Positions 42,779-49,891 of a DNA stretch of 64,000 bases are shown piece by piece. The number at the start of each line of letters is the position of its first letter. The first letter of the stretch is position 1. Origin of the DNA: Virgibacillus ihumii (lineage in GTDB: Bacteria > Bacillota > Bacilli > Bacillales > Amphibacillaceae); NCBI RefSeq assembly GCF_902726655.1, contig NZ_CACVAN010000001.1, positions 3,162,001-3,226,000 of the forward strand, read 5' to 3'. A program made the translations under genes and the position numbers. Under the pieces are notes generated by a model. That model saw only the letters and a program-made list of their open reading frames with translations. It was not told where the DNA came from and made no database searches.

Positions 42779-43243
42779 ATGAGTGTCGAGCCGGTAAAAA
42801 AGAAAGCTGGCAAGTTAGCAAAAAAAGCAATGAAGAAAGTGCCGGACGAATGGAAGGAAAAAGCAAAGGACGAAATACAGGAAGAATCAGCAAAGCAGAT
42901 TGAAGAAAAGGTGGAATCCAAAGCGAATCATGCTTCGGAAAAGCTTGCAAAAATGAAAAACAGGAATGCGGACAAAGTACATGCTAATGCAGAAACTGCC
43001 AAAGAGAAAACACAGGATGCTTTATTGACACTCAGAGACAAGCTGAAAAAGGTTAAAAATGCTGGAGATGAATTCCAGGATAAAATATCTTCTTCCACTA
43101 ACGAAAACAATTCGAGAGTGAAAGGAGTTCATGATATAAAAGGAATTTCAAATGTAAAAAGTCCCTCAAACATGAAAGGGCCGGCGGACGTCAAAAAATC
43201 ATCAAACATCAAGTCGATTACATCAATTAAAAAGATAGGTTGA
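42779..43243 (+). CDS. gvpQ: GvpQ/GvpP-like gas vesicle protein with hexapeptide tail
   Basis: 154 aa, highly charged, Lys/Glu-rich. N-terminal AGKLAKKAMKKVPDEWKEKA resembles the start of Bacillus megaterium GvpQ; a central coiled-coil region follows. Residues 114-154 are seven hexapeptides of the form [VIM]KxxxN/D (VKGVHD, IKGISN, VKSPSN, MKGPAD, VKKSSN, IKSITS, IKKIG). First gene of the cluster, 27 bp before gvpA, GGAGGGAGG upstream. Assignment between GvpP and GvpQ is tentative; it may coat or stabilise the vesicle. Confidence 0.75.
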   Translation: MSVEPVKKKAGKLAKKAMKKVPDEWKEKAKDEIQEESAKQIEEKVESKANHASEKLAKMKNRNADKVHANAETAKEKTQDALLTLRDKLKKVKNAGDEFQDKISSSTNENNSRVKGVHDIKGISNVKSPSNMKGPADVKKSSNIKSITSIKKIG

Positions 43244-43270
43244 TGACGATTAAAAGGAGGAGATTTTACG

Positions 43271-43531
43271 ATGGCTATTCAAAAGTCAACTGATAGTTCC
43301 AGTCTCGCTGAAGTAATTGACCGAATATTGGATAAAGGGATTGTAATTGATGCGTATGCAAGAGTTTCTGTGGTAGGTATTGAGATTCTCACTGTGGAAG
43401 CAAGGGTGGTTATTGCCAGTGTTGATACATGGCTCCGTTATGCAGAAGCGGTTGGCTTATTGCGTGACGATGTCGAAGAAGAAGGTCTCCCGGTACAGCC
43501 AAATGAACGAAGCGCACAATTCAGTATATAG
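43271..43531 (+). CDS. gvpA: GvpA/GvpB major gas vesicle shell protein
   Basis: 86 aa. The core [55 protein letters not shown] is nearly the canonical GvpA sequence and very close to B. megaterium GvpB as I remember it, including the C-terminal FSI. It forms the ribbed protein wall of the gas vesicle. AAAGGAGG upstream. It is followed by a hairpin, consistent with much higher production than of the minor proteins. B. megaterium has two copies; only one is here. Confidence 0.96.
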   Translation: MAIQKSTDSSSLAEVIDRILDKGIVIDAYARVSVVGIEILTVEARVVIASVDTWLRYAEAVGLLRDDVEEEGLPVQPNERSAQFSI

Positions 43532-43533
43532 GA

Positions 43534-43571
43534 GAAGGATTCCATCCCTCTGGGTGGTTCCTTCCCTTTTT
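43534..43571 (+). terminator. Attenuating hairpin between gvpA and gvpR
   Basis: GAAGGA-CCA-CC / GG-TGG-TCCTTC stem (43534-43547 with 43552-43564) followed by CCCTTTTT. Probably a partial terminator that sets a high GvpA to accessory-protein ratio. Confidence 0.65.
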
Positions 43572-43596
43572 ACTACTAATTAACGGGAGGAAGACA

Positions 43597-43857
43597 ATGG
43601 AAATAAAAGAAGTGATGCAAAGTGTAAACGATTTTTTTGCAGAACATGTAGCTCCTTTGCACAAAATAACTGCAGTGGAGGCAGACGAAAAAGATGGCTG
43701 GCGAATCATGCTCGAGGTAATTGAAGAAAAGGATTATATGAAGAAGTATGCAAAGGATGAAATGGTGGGGATTTATCAGGTGATGGTAAATAACAAGAAA
43801 GAGGTTACCACTTTTAAACGACAGGAAATACGGTACCGGAGTAAAATTGAAAATTGA
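43597..43857 (+). CDS. gvpR: GvpR (GvpO-family) gas vesicle accessory protein
   Basis: 86 aa. MEIKEVMQSVNDFFAEHVAP and WRIMLEVIEEKDYMKKYAKD, then QVMVNNKKEVTTFKRQEIRY, match the GvpO/GvpR family. Accessory role in vesicle formation. In B. megaterium gvpR is followed by gvpN; here only 59 bp separate it from gvpF and gvpN is absent. GGGAGG upstream. Confidence 0.88.
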   Translation: MEIKEVMQSVNDFFAEHVAPLHKITAVEADEKDGWRIMLEVIEEKDYMKKYAKDEMVGIYQVMVNNKKEVTTFKRQEIRYRSKIEN

Positions 43858-43916
43858 CCGGTTGGTGATCAAAAAGGTGCATTGAATCAAGCAAAGGTTG
43901 GAATGGAGAGGAAACA

Positions 43917-44684
43917 ATGGAACAACAAACAGAAACAGGTATCTATTTGTTTTGTGGAATCCAAACAACGGATAAAACAAATTTTGGGGACATCGACTTG
44001 GAGGGAAGTCAATATGGGACATTTACGATACATTATCGCGATGCAGCTATGGTTGCAGCAGAAGTTCCCATGAAAATCTACCATCCGAATAAAGAAAATT
44101 TAATGATGCATCAACAAGTCATGTCCCAGGTGATGGAGCAGAATGATACTGTAATTCCCATCAGTTTCGGCAACATTTTTCATTCAAAAGAGGATGTCGA
44201 GGTACTGCTTGAAAATCTGTATCCGCAATTTGAAGCGCTTTTCCCGAAAATTAAAGGGAAAATGGAGCTTGGTTTGAAAGTGATCGGGAAAAAAGATTGG
44301 TTGGACAAAAGAGTAAACAAGCATCCGGAAGTGGAAGAGATGGCAAAAACTGTTCAGGGTAAATCAGAGGCTGCCGGTTATTATGACCGAATTAGATTAG
44401 GTGGAGCGGCTCAGGAAATTTTCACCAGGCTTCAGGAGGAAGTAAAAGTTAATATTTTCGCTCCGCTGGAGGAAAACGCGGAGGCTGCCAAAATAAATGA
44501 TCCGTTAAGTGAAACGATGCTGTTAAATGCCTCTTTCTTAATAGATCGTGACAACGAATCAGCATTTGACGGTCTAGTAAATGACGTTCATGAGAAATGG
44601 AAGGCGTACACAGATTTTAATTATTCAGGTCCATGGCCTGCCTACAATTTTATTAATATTAGGCTAACAGTGGAGGAAACGTAA
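43917..44684 (+). CDS. gvpF: GvpF gas vesicle assembly protein
   Basis: 255 aa GvpL/GvpF family. N-terminal ferredoxin-like domain (GIYLFCGIQTTDKTNFGDID), the characteristic VIPISFGNIFHSKEDVEVLL, and the C-terminal FNYSGPWPAYNFINIRL, where SGPWPAYNF is the family signature. GvpF binds GvpA and is thought to prevent its aggregation during assembly. Its stop overlaps the gvpG start as TAATG. GGAGAGG upstream. Confidence 0.94.
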   Translation: MEQQTETGIYLFCGIQTTDKTNFGDIDLEGSQYGTFTIHYRDAAMVAAEVPMKIYHPNKENLMMHQQVMSQVMEQNDTVIPISFGNIFHSKEDVEVLLENLYPQFEALFPKIKGKMELGLKVIGKKDWLDKRVNKHPEVEEMAKTVQGKSEAAGYYDRIRLGGAAQEIFTRLQEEVKVNIFAPLEENAEAAKINDPLSETMLLNASFLIDRDNESAFDGLVNDVHEKWKAYTDFNYSGPWPAYNFINIRLTVEET

Positions 44685-44944
44685 TGCTGCACAAATTGGT
44701 TACTGGTCCGATGAAGTTGATTAAGAACGTTGGAGAACGAGTGCAGGAAGAAGCGGATAAGCAATTATATGACCTTTCCACCATTCAGAAAAAACTGGCG
44801 CAGCAGCAAATGATGTATGAACTCGGGGAAGTTTCCAGGGAAGTTTATGAAGAACAGGAAGCGGAACTTTTACACCGCTATGAAATTGCAAAACAAAAAG
44901 AGCTAGAGCAATGGGAAGAATTAACGAAACCAAAGGAAGAGTGA
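44684..44944 (+). CDS. gvpG: GvpG gas vesicle protein
   Basis: 86 aa, helical and charged. MLHKLVTGPMKLIKNVGERV, then the coiled-coil region QKKLAQQQMMYELGEVSREV, YEEQEAELLHRYEIAK are typical of GvpG. Acts with GvpF/L in assembly. Start coupled to the gvpF stop (TAATG). Confidence 0.92.
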   Translation: MLHKLVTGPMKLIKNVGERVQEEADKQLYDLSTIQKKLAQQQMMYELGEVSREVYEEQEAELLHRYEIAKQKELEQWEELTKPKEE

Positions 44945-44950
44945 ACGACG

Positions 44951-45769
44951 ATGGATAAGAAAATATATGTATATGGATTTGTTCCTGCGAATGAAGTGCA
45001 GAATCAGCCTATTCCAGAACATGAGGGCTTCGATGAATCGGAAAATTTGTATTCAATCAACATGGGAACAGTTACCGCTCTCGTGGCTGATTTGGAACCT
45101 GAAGCCTATACCGAGGAAATAGTGGAAGAAAAAATGAACAATGATTTGGAATGGCTCCAGAAAAAGGCATTTCATCACCATGAGATTTTGATGGAGCTGA
45201 ATAAACTGTACACCGTAATTCCATTATCTTTTTGTACCATTTACAACAATCAGAACAGCCTGGTTCAATCGGTCACCCCGGAACTCAATGGTTTGTTTGA
45301 GTCTTTTGAACGAATAAATGGTAAAGAGGAATGGAATTTGAAAATCTACTGCAACGATGACAAGCTCAAAGAAACAGTAAACGAACGGAACCCTGTTATA
45401 AATGAGAAAAGAGCGGAGATACGAAAGTTATCGCCAGGTCGACAATTTTTCGAAAAAAAGAAGATAGAGCAACTAGTGAATAAGGAACTGGAAAAGGAAC
45501 GGGATAAGCTTTGTGAACAGATTCATAATGAGTTTAAATTGATGGCGGCTCAGGCAGATGTGAAGAAAACTTTAGGCAAGGATGTAACTGGAAGGAAAGA
45601 ACGCATGGGCTGGAACAGTGTCTATTTGGTTGCAGTTTCTGATGTAAATCTGTTTTTGGAAAAAATAGAGCGGAAAGAGCAAGAGATGCAATATTCGGGT
45701 ATTCAAATCGAAATAACAGGTCCATGGCCAAGCTATCATTTTGTCAGTTTGACTACAATGGAAAAGTGA
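44951..45769 (+). CDS. gvpL: GvpL gas vesicle assembly protein
   Basis: 272 aa, paralogue of GvpF: KIYVYGFVPANEVQ at the start, TVIPLSFCTIYNNQNSLVQS in the middle and ITGPWPSYHFVSL at the end. In haloarchaea GvpL contacts several minor Gvp proteins. AAGGAAGAG upstream of ATG. Order F-G-L-S-K-J-T-U is that of the B. megaterium cluster. Confidence 0.93.
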   Translation: MDKKIYVYGFVPANEVQNQPIPEHEGFDESENLYSINMGTVTALVADLEPEAYTEEIVEEKMNNDLEWLQKKAFHHHEILMELNKLYTVIPLSFCTIYNNQNSLVQSVTPELNGLFESFERINGKEEWNLKIYCNDDKLKETVNERNPVINEKRAEIRKLSPGRQFFEKKKIEQLVNKELEKERDKLCEQIHNEFKLMAAQADVKKTLGKDVTGRKERMGWNSVYLVAVSDVNLFLEKIERKEQEMQYSGIQIEITGPWPSYHFVSLTTMEK

Positions 45770-45779
45770 GGAAAATCCA

Positions 45780-46073
45780 ATGCCAAATGTAAGAGAAACT
45801 GTTGAGGATAAGGAAGTCGGACTGATTGATATTCTGGATGTCATACTGGACAAAGGTGTAGCCATCAAAGGGGATTTAATTATTTCAATTGCAAGAGTTG
45901 ATCTCGTTTATCTTGATTTGCGTGTGTTAATCTCCTCAGTGGAGAAATTGGTGCAATTTTATGAAACTAATCAAACCGAGGTTTCTTCCAACCGGTTTGA
46001 TGTTGAAAGGAGGATGTTGGAGGATGCAGCCAGCCAACCAAGCGGATGGTCGAATAAATCTAGATCCGGATAA
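45780..46073 (+). CDS. gvpS: GvpS, GvpA-like minor shell protein
   Basis: 97 aa with one GvpA domain: DKEVGLIDILDVILDKGVAI, KGDLIISIARVDLVYLDLRV, LISSVEKLVQF. The non-GvpA tail of about 30 residues is serine-rich. Its last 50 bp overlap the start of gvpK in another frame, so the tail may be under double coding constraint. Paralogue of gvpA and gvpJ. Confidence 0.92.
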   Translation: MPNVRETVEDKEVGLIDILDVILDKGVAIKGDLIISIARVDLVYLDLRVLISSVEKLVQFYETNQTEVSSNRFDVERRMLEDAASQPSGWSNKSRSG

Positions 46074-46308
46074 TGCAGAAGATGGTCTTGCCCAACTGGT
46101 TATGACTGTGATTGAATTACTTCGGCAAATCGTTGAAAGGCATGCAATGAGGCGTGTGGAAGGTGGAACCTTGTCTGAGGAACAGGTGGAAGATTTAGGA
46201 GTGGCTTTGATGAATCTTGAAGAAAAAATGGACGAGTTAAAAGAAGTTTTTGGTTTAGATGCAGAAGACTTGAATATTGATCTGGGGCCATTAGGTAATC
46301 TGTTGTAA
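46024..46308 (+). CDS. gvpK: GvpK gas vesicle protein
   Basis: 94 aa. INLDPDNAEDGLAQLVMTVI, ELLRQIVERHAMRRVEGGTL and LGVALMNLEEKMDELKEVFG are highly conserved GvpK segments. ATG 46024 is selected because AAAGGAGG lies ten bases upstream and the product matches the family N-terminus; a longer frame from 45961 would begin inside gvpS. Essential minor component in other clusters. Confidence 0.94.
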   Translation: MQPANQADGRINLDPDNAEDGLAQLVMTVIELLRQIVERHAMRRVEGGTLSEEQVEDLGVALMNLEEKMDELKEVFGLDAEDLNIDLGPLGNLL

Positions 46309-46347
46309 TTATACCGGAAATTGCTACGAAGAAGGAAGGTGACAGTA

Positions 46348-46701
46348 ATGGCAGTCGAACATCCCATGCAGTCCAGTACGATTGTGGATGTACTTGAAAA
46401 AGTACTTGACAAAGGCGTCGTAATTGCCGGGGACATTCGGGTTGGGGTTGCGGATGTTGAGTTGATCACCATTAAAATCCGGCTAATCGTTGCGTCAGTT
46501 GATAAAGCGAAAGAAATTGGGATGGATTGGTGGGAAACTGACCCTTATTTAAGCTCAAAAGCGAATGACAATATACAATCATTGGAAGAAGAGAATCGAA
46601 TGCTGAAAGATCGGCTCGATGATCTGGAAAATATGGTCGACAATAATAATCGGGTTACCACTAATGATAAGGGAGAGATTCAGAATGATAAAAAGGTCTG
46701 A
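46348..46701 (+). CDS. gvpJ: GvpJ, GvpA-like minor shell protein
   Basis: 117 aa. GvpA domain STIVDVLEKVLDKGVVIAGD, IRVGVADVELITIKIRLIVA, SVDKAKEIGMDWWE, then a coiled-coil tail (LEEENRMLKDRLDDLENMV). GvpJ probably caps or shapes the vesicle tips. ATG 46348 follows GAAGGAAGG. Its end overlaps the gvpT start by 17 bp. Confidence 0.93.
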   Translation: MAVEHPMQSSTIVDVLEKVLDKGVVIAGDIRVGVADVELITIKIRLIVASVDKAKEIGMDWWETDPYLSSKANDNIQSLEEENRMLKDRLDDLENMVDNNNRVTTNDKGEIQNDKKV

Positions 46702-47260
46702 TGTGAACAATGAAGAGACGAAATCAAATGTTGAAACAGATAATAAAGGCAAATCTTTAAAAGGGGCTCTGGCTGGGGGTGTAGTAGGTTTAGCAATCGG
46801 CTGTATCTCCAGTGAAAAGAATCGGCAAAAGCTGGTTAAGGCAGCTAACAAGGAGTTCTTGAAGGAAAAAGGTTCCGAGGTTAGTTCAAAAACGAAATCG
46901 AAAATGAATTATTGGAAAGAATCCGGAATGGAAAAATCAAACCAGGCATTGCAGGGAGTAAAAACTTCTACAGGTAATCTATTTTCCAGCCAAAAACAGG
47001 AAGACTTTGAAAATCTGAAACTGGAGCAGGAAAATATGTATCATCGACTGCAAAGCCTGGAAGAAAAAATCGATAAACTGCTGAAGATGAATGGATTAAA
47101 TGAAATAGACGAAAACCCCGAAAGAAGTGAATTGGAGGGTGATAAAACTACGAACACAAAGTCATCAACCAATAAGAGCAAAAATAAAAAACAACAAAGC
47201 GGTAAAACAGCAGCAGAAAAAGAAACGGCAGTGACAAGCGATGACGATACATCTTCATAG
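46685..47260 (+). CDS. gvpT: GvpT gas vesicle protein
   Basis: 191 aa. A glycine-rich hydrophobic stretch GALAGGVVGLAIGCIS near residues 28-43, then a long helical region with coiled-coil (LKLEQENMYHRLQSLEEKI) and a Lys/Ser/Thr-rich low-complexity tail. Position before gvpU and these features fit GvpT; its molecular role is unknown. AGGGAGA before ATG 46685. Confidence 0.85.
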   Translation: MIKRSDVNNEETKSNVETDNKGKSLKGALAGGVVGLAIGCISSEKNRQKLVKAANKEFLKEKGSEVSSKTKSKMNYWKESGMEKSNQALQGVKTSTGNLFSSQKQEDFENLKLEQENMYHRLQSLEEKIDKLLKMNGLNEIDENPERSELEGDKTTNTKSSTNKSKNKKQQSGKTAAEKETAVTSDDDTSS

Positions 47261-47275
47261 AAAGGGGAGAAAAGG

Positions 47276-47683
47276 ATGAGTGAAGGTATGAAAGATAATG
47301 TATTGGAACACTTTGTAATGGCAGCCAATAAATATGAGTTTGAACTAGATATTTCATTGGTAATTCATGGGATTATAGTGACCGGAACGTTAATTTCCGC
47401 CGGCGATTATTTTGAGAATATAAGCAAGTCGTTTGAAGACGGAAGTGAAGTTTCCCATAAATTAAGCAAACAGCTTTCAAAAGCAGGAGAAGCGGTTGAA
47501 TCAGGAAATCATAGTGATGTACATTACATTCACTTAAAAAATACCCGAATTTATTGCGGTGACAGTAAGCCGACACCATCCAAAGGAAAGATCCTCTGGC
47601 GTGGCAAGCTAAGTGAAGTAGACAGTTTTTTTCTTGGTAAAATTGCAGAGCCAAAGTCAAAATCATCCACATCCAAAAGCTAG
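47276..47683 (+). CDS. gvpU: GvpU gas vesicle protein
   Basis: 135 aa. MAANKYEFELDISLVIHGII and VTGTLISAGDYFENISKSFE, HYIHLKNTRIYCGDSKPTPS are GvpU-like. In B. megaterium GvpU influences clustering of vesicles in the cell. Last gene of the cluster, followed by a terminator. AAGGGGAG before the ATG. Confidence 0.9.
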   Translation: MSEGMKDNVLEHFVMAANKYEFELDISLVIHGIIVTGTLISAGDYFENISKSFEDGSEVSHKLSKQLSKAGEAVESGNHSDVHYIHLKNTRIYCGDSKPTPSKGKILWRGKLSEVDSFFLGKIAEPKSKSSTSKS

Positions 47684-47695
47684 CAAACGCGTTTG

Positions 47696-47723
47696 AACGC
47701 ATTCTGATCGGATGCGTTTTTTT
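47696..47723 (+). terminator. gvp operon terminator
   Basis: AACGCAT / ATGCGTT stem with a 9-base loop and TTTTTTT. Confidence 0.85.
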
Positions 47724-47805
47724 CTGGGCAGATATAATATAATACTGTCTAGCTTAACGCCTTGTCATATAAGTCGATTGTTTCAATGCCTGATGACACT
47801 TGAAT

Positions 47806-47814
47806 TTTGTCGAA
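47806..47814 (+). promoter_or_regulatory. Spo0A-like box upstream of the tre operon
   Basis: TTTGTCGAA, a perfect match to the Spo0A consensus as I know it, 39 bp before the tre -35 hexamer. An identical box with the flanks GAATT...TAATAT lies at 52293-52301, after treR. Confidence 0.45.
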
Positions 47815-47852
47815 TAATATTATGTATTTCCGGCAATATATGTTGTAAGCCC

Positions 47853-47906
47853 TTGCACAACCTGTATATACAAGTTATACTAGTCAATGAAACATGTATA
47901 TACAAG
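47853..47906 (+). promoter_or_regulatory. tre promoter with two TreR operators
   Basis: TTGCAC (47853-47858), 17-base spacer, TATACT (47876-47881). The palindrome TGTATATACA occurs at 47863-47872, inside the spacer, and at 47895-47904, just past the expected start, 32 bp apart (three helical turns). This is the TreR operator core known from B. subtilis, so TreR, encoded by the last gene of the operon, should block both initiation and clearance. Confidence 0.85.
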
Positions 47907-47944
47907 TTGCAAAGAAAAGCAGCTAAAATAAGGGAGGCACTCCT

Positions 47945-49861
47945 ATGGTTAGTAACCAGGAAAAAATTTTTGCACCACTGAATGGAACAATCAAATCGCT
48001 GGAAGACGTTCCGGATCCGACATTTTCCCAAAAAATGATGGGTGACGGCCTGGCGATTGATCCTGAAGATGGAAAAGTGGTTGCACCGCTTGATGGGGAA
48101 ATTGTGCAGATATTCCCGACAAAACATGCGGTTGGCATCCTTAGTGATGAAGGCACAGAAGTACTTATTCATATAGGTTTGGAAACGGTTAATTTAGATG
48201 GAGATGGCTTTGAAGCACATGTTCAGCAAGGGGATAAAGTCAAGGCAGGCGATCCGCTCATTACATTTGATGTGGAGTTTGTCCGTGAAAAGGCTGCCGG
48301 TATCATTACGCCGGTTATCATTACGAATGGAGAGCAAGTCGGTTTTTTGGAAAAAACAAAAGAAGCCACTGCTATTGCCGGAGAAACAGTGCTGCTTACA
48401 GCAGAAAGACAGGAAAAGTCCGGTGAAAAAGCAAGTGAGAAAACATCAGCATCATCAGATACACCGTACAGCAAAGAAGCAAGTGAAATTGTGGAAGCAC
48501 TTGGCGGCGAGGAAAATATCAATGTTGCGACGCACTGTATTACACGGCTGCGGTTCGCGTTAAATGATGAGGATAATGTGAATCAGGAATCGCTTGAAAA
48601 TATGGATCTTGTCAAAGGCTCCTTTTCGGCCAACGGGCAGTTCCAGGTTGTTATCGGGCAGGGAACCGTTGATAAAGTATATGCCGCGATGCTGAACGAA
48701 ACAAACATGGGTGAAGCATCAAAAGATGATGTAAAAGCGGCTGTCGGCAAAAAACAAAACTGGCTGCAGCGTGGTGTCAAGGTTCTTGCGGATATTTTCA
48801 TTCCGATACTACCGGCAATCGTAACAGCCGGTCTGTTAATGGGGATTAATAACGTATTAGTTAATCCAGTATTCAGTGAACAGTCCATTATTGAAATGTA
48901 TCCGCAATGGTCCGGAATAGCTAATATGATTATCATCATTGCCAATACCGCATTCGTGTTTTTACCTGCTTTAATCGGTTGGTCTGCAGTGAAACGGTTT
49001 GGCGGTAATGAGCTGCTCGGGGTAGTACTTGGTTTAATTATGGTACATCCGGAACTTCTTAATGCGTGGTCATATGGCGATGCGTTGAAATCGGGTGACA
49101 TTCCGACATGGAATCTGTTTGGATTTGAAGTTGATAAAATAGGTTATCAGGGACAAGTATTACCGGTGTTATTTGCATCATGGGTACTGGCGAAAATTGA
49201 GATTTTCATGAAAAAACGGGTGATGGATTCACTGCAACTGCTGGTGGTAGGTCCGGTTGCATTGCTAGTAACAGGGTTTCTCACGTTTATTATCATTGGC
49301 CCAATCACATTTGCGATTGGAAATTGGATAACAGACGGGCTGGTTGCAATATTTGAACAGTATGCACTTCTTGGCGGGCTGATTTATGGAGCGCTTTATG
49401 CACCAATGGTTATCACAGGTATGCATCATACTTTCCTTGCAGTTGATTTACAGTTAATTGGAAGTACTGGTTCAACATTCCTATGGCCGATCACGGCACT
49501 TTCCAATATTGCTCAAGGTTCAGCTGCATTTGCAATGATGATGGTGGCACGAGAGGAAAAATTAAAAGGTTTGGCAGGGACTTCAGGTCTTTCGGCTTGG
49601 CTTGGCATCACCGAACCAGCGATGTTTGGTGTTAATTTGCTGTATAAATATCCATTTATTGCGGCAGTAGGTGGTTCTTCTATTGCAGGTGCTTTCATTA
49701 CAATGCAGCATGTTACAGCAGCATCTATTGGTATTGGCGGTGTTCCCGGATTCTTATCTATTGAAAACGGGATGGCTTCATTCTTTATCGGAATGGGCAT
49801 CGTTATTGTCATTCCATTTATCATTACGTTCCTTATCGCAAAACGTAAACTTAACAAATAA
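47945..49861 (+). CDS. treP: TreP, trehalose PTS permease, EIIA-B-C order
   Basis: 638 aa. Residues 1-155 are a glucose-type EIIA (His61 in KHAVGIL, His76 in LIHIGLETV), 175-250 an EIIB (phospho-Cys198 in THCITRLRF) and the rest an EIIC with about ten membrane segments (LFASWVLAKIEIFMKKR, GLSAWLGITEPAMFGV). It imports trehalose as trehalose-6-phosphate. The trehalose permease of B. subtilis has only B and C domains (about 470 aa); here EIIA is fused at the N-terminus. GGGAGG before the ATG. Confidence 0.92.
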   Translation: MVSNQEKIFAPLNGTIKSLEDVPDPTFSQKMMGDGLAIDPEDGKVVAPLDGEIVQIFPTKHAVGILSDEGTEVLIHIGLETVNLDGDGFEAHVQQGDKVKAGDPLITFDVEFVREKAAGIITPVIITNGEQVGFLEKTKEATAIAGETVLLTAERQEKSGEKASEKTSASSDTPYSKEASEIVEALGGEENINVATHCITRLRFALNDEDNVNQESLENMDLVKGSFSANGQFQVVIGQGTVDKVYAAMLNETNMGEASKDDVKAAVGKKQNWLQRGVKVLADIFIPILPAIVTAGLLMGINNVLVNPVFSEQSIIEMYPQWSGIANMIIIIANTAFVFLPALIGWSAVKRFGGNELLGVVLGLIMVHPELLNAWSYGDALKSGDIPTWNLFGFEVDKIGYQGQVLPVLFASWVLAKIEIFMKKRVMDSLQLLVVGPVALLVTGFLTFIIIGPITFAIGNWITDGLVAIFEQYALLGGLIYGALYAPMVITGMHHTFLAVDLQLIGSTGSTFLWPITALSNIAQGSAAFAMMMVAREEKLKGLAGTSGLSAWLGITEPAMFGVNLLYKYPFIAAVGGSSIAGAFITMQHVTAASIGIGGVPGFLSIENGMASFFIGMGIVIVIPFIITFLIAKRKLNK

Positions 49862-49891
49862 ATATGTAACATGAACAAAGAGGTGATAACA

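Noticed and set aside
43858..43916. Remnant of gvpN between gvpR and gvpF
   Set aside because: All three frames of the 59-bp gap were read and show no ATPase-like segment; a clean absence is more likely.
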